Shown in pieces: positions 55,214 through 64,000 of a DNA stretch of 64,000 nt. The stretch spans positions 80,581,107-80,645,106 of the forward strand of contig NC_068356.1 in assembly GCF_020536995.1 (NCBI RefSeq), given 5' to 3'. The DNA is from Dreissena polymorpha (lineage: Eukaryota > Mollusca > Bivalvia > Myida > Dreissenidae). The notes under the pieces were generated by a model. It saw only the letters and a program-made list of their open reading frames with translations. It made no database searches and was not told where the DNA came from. A program made the translations under genes and the position numbers. The first letter of the stretch is position 1, and every line of letters starts with the position of its first letter.

Positions 55214-55810
55214 TTTGACATTCACGGTCGTGTCAGTTTTGGAAGGAAAACTAATCGGCAAATAAATACGGAAAACAATGCCTTTGCAGCAACATTTACG
55301 ACAATGAATTTTTTATTCCATTTTCATAGGATTTTAAAAGTAATATATAAAACTTGTTACTTTGATAATAATAAGTAGTTATATCTCTATTTATAGTGAA
55401 AATATTGTGAAGAAACATATTTAATTTGGAATAAATATTTATAGTGCAGATTGTGTATCTACGTGCCAGGTGTCTATTTTGCGGCTCGGTTAGTATGGAT
55501 AACGAGTTTAATGGAACCCTATTCGTTTGCGTGAACAAATTTGATGCGTTAGATGCACGCATGCATGCACACCATGTGGAGTTCTGCAAACAGCATTATA
55601 TGCTGACAGGCACGTTATAAGGAGTTCTGAATACAGATTTATAGTGAAGATCCTGTAACTTTCATTTACCAGCGCATCTGCGTCTCTTTGCATTTTTTAT
55701 TCGGGATTAAAAACGTTGGTGAAGTAAGGGGCGCCTTTAAATCTTCATAAAGATAACGTTCGCATCGTGATTATGTACGTTAAAATAGGGTTTATAATTT
55801 TTTGAGCATA
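55214..55810 (-). promoter_or_regulatory. upstream region of MRPL17
   Basis: Presumed 5' UTR and promoter. No TATA box, no convincing element and no supported frame (short minus frames at 55296-55693 have no motif). Confidence 0.3.
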
Positions 55811-56236
55811 GGCGGATCCAATGGGGGGGGGGGGGGCGGACGCGGTTACGCCCCCTTCCCAAAATCGCCAAAGTAAAGTCAAATAATTTGATGGTTCATA
55901 CTTAGCTAGATCTAAATCACTTATTTAAACTCATTTTTCTTCTTCTTCGAACACAACGTTTTCCATTAATCACAACCGCTAAATGTTTTAACTTTATACT
56001 CTCTGTCGCCCGGCGTATAAACTATGCACTTCTTTGGCATTATAAGAATGTACTTTGATGAAAGTAAATAAGGCGTGACATGCTTGAGAAGTGGTTGTCA
56101 AAGCCTTCAAGATCACTTAAATCGTGGAGCTTCCGCTGGGGGGGGGGGGGGGGGCTTTGCCCTTTTCCCGCCATGATCCCCAGCAAATCTTTCAATAGCC
56201 GCCCCCCCCCGCATAACCAGAAATCCTGGATCCGCC
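55811..56236. mobile_element. MITE with GGCGGATCCA ends and poly-G tracts
   Basis: GGCGGATCCA at 55811-55820 and TGGATCCGCC at 56227-56236. Inner G-runs (55823-55836, 56138-56153) and C-run (56202-56210) also mirror one another. No coding content. Confidence 0.75.
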
Positions 56237-56239
56237 AAT

Positions 56240-58718
56240 TCTGATTGTGCTTTAATGCTATTAATTGCATCAAATAGCTAAGTTAATTAGATTTATGTAC
56301 TTCCATAAAATCTCCGCGTGTTTTATATTTTTATATATTATGTTTAACCATTGTAGAACTAATAAGCCCCCACATCTTCCAAAAAAGCATCCAGACAACG
56401 TCCACGTCAACGTCATGCTTATACGGTGCAAATTCTGGTGAAATCAGGGATGGATCCCTATTTATCGGCGCCCAGTTGACGTTCACATGCGATTATATGG
56501 TGTTGTAATTGCATTTTAGGGTAATAAACCCCAATCAATCTGCATAGTATGGGCTAATAAAAGCCTATCAATCAGCATCGAGTGAATAAATTGAGTTTCT
56601 TTATACGGTATCAAGTGCATCAACAAACTGATACGCTTCTATTTAACTGCGTCCATATAATATCAACATGTTCTTATACGGATTTAATAGCGTTGGGGAA
56701 CACATGAACCCCTATTCGTATGCGTCTAGACACCGATAATATCGTGCTTATAAATCGGGTTTTATATTATAAATGAAGGACCCTTTGCACTTTGACGCAT
56801 TTGATGTCCTTTAGGAAATTAAATTTAAGTCCGTTCTTAAGATATTCAAGTTTGAAAGGCTGATTTCCAACCCTTAGATACTGATGAGTAGCTAACAGCA
56901 TAAATCCTTAACAGACTGCGTACTGCTCGCAGGTTGTTCTGGTTATATGCTAGTTGCAAAATAATTTTCACTTTGCTTCTTATGGGGGAAAGTGTATTAC
57001 GGTGAATGTTACATTTAAGAAGATATACATCATAACTACATTATAATTTATGGATTGTTATTGTCAATCACTTTATGTTCTCTGATCATGTCATATTTTC
57101 CGTTTTAATACATAAATTGTTACAAACAAAAATGCTTAGAACAAGAACAACATTTAGTCAGCAATAAAGCTTATACAAGCTTATAGTTTACATTATATAT
57201 GGTTTATACAATCTATAAGTTATGGTAGAAGATAAAAGGTTGGACGATATTGTTATGAACTGGTTAACATGGTATGTTTATGAAGGGAATACATGATTTA
57301 ATCTACTGTAATATTGAAACTTCATATCTAAAACTTACCAATTTACTTACAAGACATAAAATAAGAAGAATTTGTAGTATGGAGAGGAACATATTCATAT
57401 ATGTATACATACATACATACATACATACATACATACATACATACATACATACATACATACATACATACATACATACATACATACATACGTACGTACGTAC
57501 GTACGTACGTACGTACGTACGTACGTACATACGCACATACATACATTCAAAATATATACAACTTTATACGGTATTTCAAGACGAACACACATCTTTGGGA
57601 TTTAACCATCCTTAGCCACATAAGTGCTGTTTAGTACAGCCCTATGTTTGGTTAAATTTATTTTTTGCGAAAACCTGGACCTGAATAAAAAGGTAAGAAA
57701 TAAAAAATAATTACAACTTACAGAATTTTAAAATCATCATCGAAAGCGACGAATATGGTTAATTCACAACTATATACAGTTAACATCACGATAACAATCA
57801 ATCAATCATACCATAATTAATGATACAAACGCCTCCTTAAATGCAGATAAAGTAGACGTTATTACAAAGCATTATTTACATAAACTTCATCTTTAATCAT
57901 TAACAATACAAGGTGTAATTGGATAAATGGTGAAATGGCTTACACACAATCTATAAATTTGTGCGACACACGTCTGTGGCAAACTATCTCGTTTCAAGAA
58001 AATCATACCATACATTGAATAAAATTTGGTGAAACACAAATGCTAAATAAATGGATCGATTTTTAATCAAGACGAAAAATATAAATTTAGCAATAAAAGG
58101 GACGTTAATATGAACGCTTTAGTTTTGCAGACCAATTACAACATATAGAAAAGGAGAGCGTATTAATAAAAAAAAGACATTAAATTAAGTAAATAAAGTT
58201 CATCAAACCCGATATTGTTGGTGCATTCTGCAGAATGCGTCTTAAATAAGTAAAATCGTAACACTATTGAAATTACAACGATCAAAGTGCGAATAAAAGT
58301 AGAAATACATATATAAATATTACCAAAACAGTACAGTTCTAAACGTTCGAAAATTATTTAATTAACAAAACAAAACAAAAAACTCAGAAAAGCACCGACC
58401 TCCGGATGAGATTATCAAATGTTAAATAGTAAGGCATTCAACAGCAAACAATAAACTAATTGGTTTTACCAATAAATATTATGGTCTTGGTGCGAGGGGA
58501 AAAAGTCATATTGTAAAGAAATTGATGTAAAAGATGCCAACAATATGTGTATACTTTATAAAAGCAATTATCGTACTATCACAAAATATAACGAAAACAA
58601 CAGAACTCGCCAAATTAATGCTTTATATTTTTCAGGTTTTTAAATCGTCAACAGATGCCAATTCTGTTATATTGTAGAGCTTGTTAAATTTACAGTATTA
58701 TCGAATCCTCACAAAAAT
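56240..58718. other. intergenic stretch with one large microsatellite
   Basis: AT-rich, no supported gene. Contains the (CATA)n/(CGTA)n tract at 57401-57545. Confidence 0.5.
57401..57545. repeat. (ATAC)n then (GTAC)n compound tetranucleotide microsatellite
   Basis: About 22 copies of ATAC followed by about ten of GTAC. Open frames in several phases here are artefacts. Confidence 0.97.
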
Positions 58719-58806
58719 AGAAACTATAACTCTTGTACGTGAGGCTTTGGCAGCCATCTTCGTAGCCTTTACAGGGGACACCTATGCCAATGCCAATGTT
58801 GAATGA
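58719..58806 (+). pseudogene. inverted partial copy of a PHD-gene exon
   Basis: Reads LVREALAAIFVAFTGDTY then ANANVE and a TGA stop. It matches the exon at 59808-59965, which is on the opposite strand. Most of the base differences are synonymous. No splice sites or further exons are recognised nearby. Confidence 0.8.
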
Positions 58807-59361
58807 GCCTTGGACATCAGTAAACGTAAAGACATCCAATGTTACAATGGTACAAATCTTTTCACAAAAGGCAAAACACTATCAGACATCAGAATTTTCA
58901 TATGCTCACTTTTTACAACAAATGTAAATGATAAAGGAAAATTATATCGCGTTTTTCGTTTACAAAACAATTTTTTATCTTAGCATCTTCGGCCGAAAAG
59001 TATAGTAAGTAATATGTGTATGTTATTATTTACATCATATATGCAAATATAACACCATTTTTTAAATGTTATTTAATGAGATGTATAACTCTGTCAAATG
59101 TAATGTATAACTCAAGTCAGAGTTGTCTCCCTTTTTCAATAACAAAATTAATTCGTTTTCGATTAGATTAATATAATGTTCACATTTCCAAATAACACGT
59201 AAAACGCGCATTATTTATTTAAAAAGGCTTATATATAATAATTAAGAAATGATTGTATCTGAAAACACGAACTTATCATTAATGATTATTAAGAAATGTA
59301 TTGTAATTGGTTATAGTACATCGTTAAACACATCAAAGCACAATAAATATAATCACATCGC

Positions 59362-62300
59362 CTAACATTTCCCGGAAATGTGCTTATACCGGTTCAGCAA
59401 TTCATTCTTCTTTGCTTCACCTAGAATAAAACATCAAAACATTTATTAATTTATTGTTCTGTGACATTTAATAGAAATATATTTAATACAAAAACCGATT
59501 TTATCAACTGGTTTTATCATTACAATACATGCATGTTGACGAATTATGTACTCGTTTTCCATAATATGATTTACAATACCGTAGAAGTATGATTAAAAAG
59601 TTACAATAATTTATTTTAGGCATGTGTTCATATCTTTCTACTTCTGTATTTTAGCGCGTAGTAAACAGTCATACTTTTGTATTTATGCAACGTTATCAAT
59701 GATATAGATTTCAATTAATATTTGCACCCTCTTGTATCACCACAATTTCTGTACAATTGTTATTTCACTAGAATATGACATGTTTAAAATATAAAACAAA
59801 ACAGTACCAATCGCACAGGCAGCTTGCATAGCTCTCAACGTTGACCGATGAATAATAGAACAGCATTCCACATTCGCATTAGTATATGTGTCCCCTGTAA
59901 ATGCTACGAAGATGGCTGCCAAAGCCTCGCGAACCAGGACATGTTCTACGTATGCTCCCACTAGACTAGTGATATAAAATAAAAAAATAATAATATTAAG
60001 GGAATCAATCTGCAAAAATACAATACATACCGGTATTCACACAGCCTTGACTTAGCATGCAAATCTGAGTGTCTTCGTTAAACATTGATAGATAAAAGCC
60101 TTTTTAAAAAATAAATCACAATGAAGAACATGTCATTTACCAAAACACATGTGAAAATATAAAATGCATCATAAACGTTATTGCGAATAAACATACGAAA
60201 CACATGCGCACAAAACTTACTGTTTATCTTCACTGAGGATTTTTAAAAGTTCCTGGTCTTGGAGGCCTTTCACTTGCCTCATTGTTGAGAGATATGGCTC
60301 ACTAAGTAGCAGTATAAATACAGTTTCATATAACATATTAAAATGTACATGTTTGCATAATTATACATCAACTAAAAATTAAGCTAAATGTTTTGTTGAA
60401 AAGCATATATGACAAAAAAGTCAGCATTTTTTTAGGTAAACGGCATTTGATCCTCTGTCCTTTAAAATTAAGAAAACAATAATTATATGTAATATTACAC
60501 TTGTATTAGTAATATGCTGTCCTTAAGTATCAACAAATTTACAGAGTAAAGCAACTGTGCCCCATCAATCAAAGTCTTCATTTTCTCGGAATATTAATGA
60601 ATTTATTTACTAATATATGCGATAGGAATTAAGCAATATTTATGAAAATAATAACCTTTCGATTTTCTCTAGAAATGCCTCCTTGATGTAAAAGCGGACG
60701 CATTCGATAGCCTGTACAAAGAAAGAACATGTACATTATGAAATTATACATATACCATTAAGTTGTTTTACCATATTTTTAATGCGTTTTTCCGTACATT
60801 AACACCAAATGGATGTTGTTGTTCTTTTAACGGCTGCTCATATCATGCAGAATACATATACTCAAACTGGTTTGTTGAAATACTTTACACAATCATAATA
60901 TGCAATACATATGTCATTATAGATTCTATAGGAAAAATTTCGGGATAAAAGAGCAACATATCTTACCACGCAGCTGAAAACTGCCCACCCGTATCCTTGG
61001 GTTTGTGGTACCCCACCAGAAAGGAAATTGTTTGTACTTTGAAGCCATGGGATATCTCCTCTACAAATTATTTAAGAAAATTTAATGTTCTACCCTGCAA
61101 ACATTAGAAATCGCTTTTATCAAATGTATTTCGGACATTTAAAATTTATAGCAAAAACGTGTTTACTATAAAAAAAAATACCGATCGTACCACAAGGGGT
61201 TCATCGCACCAATATCACAATGGCTTATGAGGATATTTAAAATGTAATGTAATATTCATAGCATTTATTTTTCATTTTGATTGATGACAACAACACACGA
61301 ACATTACCAGTTATAATTTTTCTCGCGCACAATAATTCAACATTTAAATGTTCATCGTGTTTACCTATCTAAACGATTGGACACGATTTGATCAGCCATT
61401 TTTAGTGCAGCAGCCATCTGTAAAACAAAAATGTATCGACTAAATGAGAATTTACTGTGGCCCATTTCGCATGGGTGTGAGGGACGTAAAAGTCACAGTC
61501 TGTTATAATGGCTAATCGATATCAAAGCGTCATTTCTGACACCACAAAACAAACCGACAGGAAGCTGTTTTATTTACATGGATGTCGTTTATGATGTGAT
61601 ACATGTTGTGTATATAATATATTTATTTTACTGAGCAATATATATTGTACTGCTCTGATACTTTATAGGATGCCAAGAACTAACCGTTTGTCCACATCAC
61701 TTGGAATATACATCTCTTATAGTCAATGCGTGTTTGTATTCAAATCGCTCTTATTTAATACAACAGCTACGAATACATACAATAAAATGATAAAATAACA
61801 TAATGTGTTAACTTTTTCGATAATATTTTAATTGGCGGATTAATAATCTAGCCACTTACATGATTACACGCAGTTTGTGCAGTAATAAAGAACTTTGCTT
61901 CTGCTTCCACGTCGTCGTCATCAGTAAACTATAAGTAATGGTTTATGATAATAGACTTAAAGAAAATATTTGAAATAGCTCATTACGTCACATAGGATTA
62001 ACGTTATTGTTCATTGAAATGTGCTCTTTGATTGATGTTAAAAAGTGATAAAGACTAAGATTTTTCTCCATGCAATACAATTACATATAAATACACTATC
62101 GATCATTACGTATTGTAATTTATAACGTTTATAATACTGCTGTATATAAATAAAGTTTTAATATACCATTCGATTGAAATAATGATATTGCTTTAAAGAT
62201 GATTGAGATATATAGGTGAAATATGCTATTTGTATTGTTTATCCTTTATTGACATGCCCATATAAGTTGAAATTTTAATCTTGTAGAAATGCAGTCAATG

Positions 62301-63768
62301 ATGAATATATTTGATCGTTATAATTACACAAGACTTAATTGTCCTACCTGGTAAATTTCAGGGATTTTGTATTCCTTCTTCCGCGCTGTTTCATCGATTT
62401 GAGTAATCTGTCAATACGTTTTGTACAATTTCAGAAGACATTTAGGATTGACGTAATTAATGTAAATTGACTTTATGCTTGAGGTGCGATTCTGTGAAAG
62501 GTTTTAATGTTGGATTAACAAAACACTTACCGCGTATAGAGCTATCCGCGTATAAAACTATAATCATATTATGATTTTATGAATAATACCCACACAAGGT
62601 GTCAGGATGCGATAAAACATAGGATCTTTAAATTTGAAGTTCAGCGTTATATCAATTTAGGTTTGATTGAAAGTCATACCAGTGCATGTTTTGATTTTTT
62701 TTTCAAAATATCTTTAGTATTTTATTAAAAATATTAATTCATATTATATTCCCTGTACCTTGTTTTGGCATCCATGACATACATAGCTGTCGGGCTCGTG
62801 GTCAATGTCCTCCCCGACACAGCCAGGATGAAACCATTGTTCACATGCATCGCAATGCCAATAAATCCTAAAAATAAATAATTATTTTTTAAATACCCAC
62901 ATCTTTGGGATTCCACGCTGCACCATACGTTATGTTCATTGATGCGTTTTCCCAAATTTAATTGATTTGTTTTATAAAGTTAATATTGTAAATTACATAT
63001 AACTGAAATAAATCTAAATCTTAGTAAATAAAGCCAGTACAGGGTTCACAATATCAGTTGCGCTCAAATCGAATAGGCCAAAATAAGATCAAAGTTTGAT
63101 GATAACTTTACTCATCACTGGTTTGAGTAAAACATTCTGAAAGAAAGATGAAGTATAAGATGAGTGAATCTGTTCAGGAACGTGTTAATAAATAAAACAC
63201 ATACTAAAAATTTACCTTTTATCGTCAGGCTTTTGACATACACAAAATGTTTTTTTTGCGTTGGAGCGCTTTATAATCTCTGTGTAAACAAACGACGAAC
63301 GTTGTTTCTGAAAAAAGAAATAAAATACCATAACATTCCTATTTAGATATTTGGGAAATGTATTTGATAATATTTTCTTTAACGTCGTTCGTTGAATAAT
63401 CATAATGTAGTTTAAAAGTTGTTTACATAATGTTCAATTAGTCCAAAGATATATAACTTAGAATGAACAAACCTTTCGTTTCAACCTTTTCTCTGGAATA
63501 ACTTTCGCCTCCTCGCTTGTGCATGGCAGTGCTGCTAGAACTTTCGCCTCCTCGATTGTGCATGGCAGTGCTGCTTGAACTTTCGCCTCCTCGATTGAGC
63601 ATGGCAGTGCTGCTAGAACTTTCGCCTCCTCGCTTGTGCATGGCAGTGCTGCTAGAACTTTCGCCTCCTCGCTTTTGCATGGCAGTGCTGCTAGAACTTT
63701 CGCCTCCTCGATTGTGCATGGCAGTGCTGCTAGAACTTTCGCCTCCTCGATTGTACATGGCAGTGCTG
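59362..63768 (-). CDS. PHD-finger protein of unknown family, 11 exons seen, 5' end beyond window
   Basis: Coding exons on the minus strand are 63768-63473, 63307-63216, 62867-62759, 62407-62348, 61928-61860, 61417-61365, 61060-60967, 60711-60656, 60301-60221, 59965-59808 and 59420-59362 (TAG). Every junction is GT-AG and in phase, giving 374 residues. Residues 1-98 hold seven 13-residue repeats (EEAKVLAALPCTI). A basic stretch follows. Then comes a PHD zinc finger at about 119-164 with all eight ligands (CVC, CDACEQWFHPGC, CHGC); this fold commonly reads histone H3 tails. Residues about 165-374 are helix-rich (EYKIPEIYQ, KMADQIVSNRL, AIECVRFYIKEAFLEKIE, LVREALAAIFVAF) and match no family I know. 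The donor after 60656 (GTTATT) is weak. The first exon here needs one base from an upstream exon outside the window. AATAAA lies on the minus strand at 59219-59214. A partial paralogous copy lies at 58719. Confidence 0.85.
63473..63768 (-). repeat. coding 39-bp minisatellite, seven copies
   Basis: Each 39-bp unit encodes EEAKVLAALPCTI with small changes (TI/TS/KS/SI). The length is divisible by three, so copy-number change keeps the frame. The frame was chosen because it alone splices in phase to the PHD exon. Confidence 0.85.
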
Positions 63769-63935
63769 CTAAACAATAATTATTATATTATTAACTATGG
63801 CGTAAAATTTTGAAAAAGTGAGTTCTTTAACAACTGAACAAATGAAAATATAGCTGTAAGTTTGCCCTTAAATCGGCGCATTAATTAATTAATTATTATG
63901 CAAATGTGCGGTCAACACGCAATTCAAATGTAACA

Positions 63936-64000
63936 AGAATATTGGCAAGCAATATATGTCCCCTACCGGCTCCACCATTGTACGACATATAAAGAAAAAA
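63936..64000 (-). mobile_element. tail of a Helitron-like repeat cut by the window edge
   Basis: Read on the minus strand it gives GGTGGAGCCGGTAGGGGACA ... TTGCCAATATTCTTGTT, the tail of the family at 25536 and 33978. Confidence 0.85.

Noticed and set aside
55296-55693. Minus-strand frames of 61-97 codons upstream of MRPL17
   Set aside because: No motif, overlapping phases and AT-driven composition; probably non-coding.
57274-57634. Frames rich in YIHT and MYVC over 113 codons
   Set aside because: Translation of an (ATAC)n/(GTAC)n microsatellite.
63438-63776. Minus-strand frame SSSTAMHNRGGE repeats (112 codons)
   Set aside because: Same repeat in another phase. Only the EEAKVLAALPCTI frame splices in phase to the PHD exon.

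Overview
The window reads as nuclear DNA of a marine or freshwater bivalve mollusc. I infer this from spliced metazoan genes with GT-AG introns, an AT-rich background, and a dense load of short interspersed elements of a kind I associate with heterodont bivalves such as Dreissena. These are elements with CTGTC microsatellites and AGGTCA-rich tandem cores, palindromic MITEs, and tRNA-headed SINEs. No species is proven by the sequence.

Left half (about 7-32 kb, + strand): two complete eight-coding-exon nuclear receptor genes lie in tandem, 7092-15668 (420 aa) and 21148-31948 (410 aa). From the DNA-binding-domain exon onward their exons have the same or nearly the same lengths (211, 177/180, 96, 85, 188 and 236 nt) and the same intron phases, so they arose by duplication. 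Both combine an EGCKG P-box with an A/T-box like that of monomer-binding receptors and an ERR/RXR-like ligand-binding domain with an intact AF-2 helix. Introns and flanks are packed with transposon debris: a Tc1 element, LINE fragments, SINEs, MITEs and many hairpin-headed, Helitron-like elements. Some of these elements carry perfect nuclear-receptor half-site arrays.

Middle (about 33-44 kb): no gene was found. The region is a patchwork of nested repeats. Two of the nested insertions preserve the interrupted sequence well enough to infer empty sites.

Right half (44.5-64 kb, - strand): a four-exon gene for mitochondrial ribosomal protein bL17m (MRPL17) runs from 55213 down to 44559. Its 7.5 kb first intron holds a 5,897-bp DNA transposon (48784-54680) with perfect 16-bp terminal inverted repeats and a perfect 7-bp target duplication. 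The transposon has an uninterrupted 1,039-codon transposase reading frame, a separate small Tudor-like frame behind an A10 run, a 69-bp palindrome, and a tRNA-Ile(AAU) gene that folds perfectly. Upstream of MRPL17, also on the - strand, is a PHD-finger gene in at least 11 small exons (59362-63768, open at the window edge). It was assembled from splice sites that all agree in phase. It begins in this window with seven 13-residue repeats and ends in a helix-rich region I cannot assign to a family. A partial inverted copy of one of its exons lies at about 58.7 kb.

The most rewarding items are the tandem receptor pair with mixed class signatures, the tRNA-carrying transposon inside MRPL17, the unassigned PHD-finger gene, and the Helitron-like superfamily with diverse heads and a common CTTGT(T) tail.
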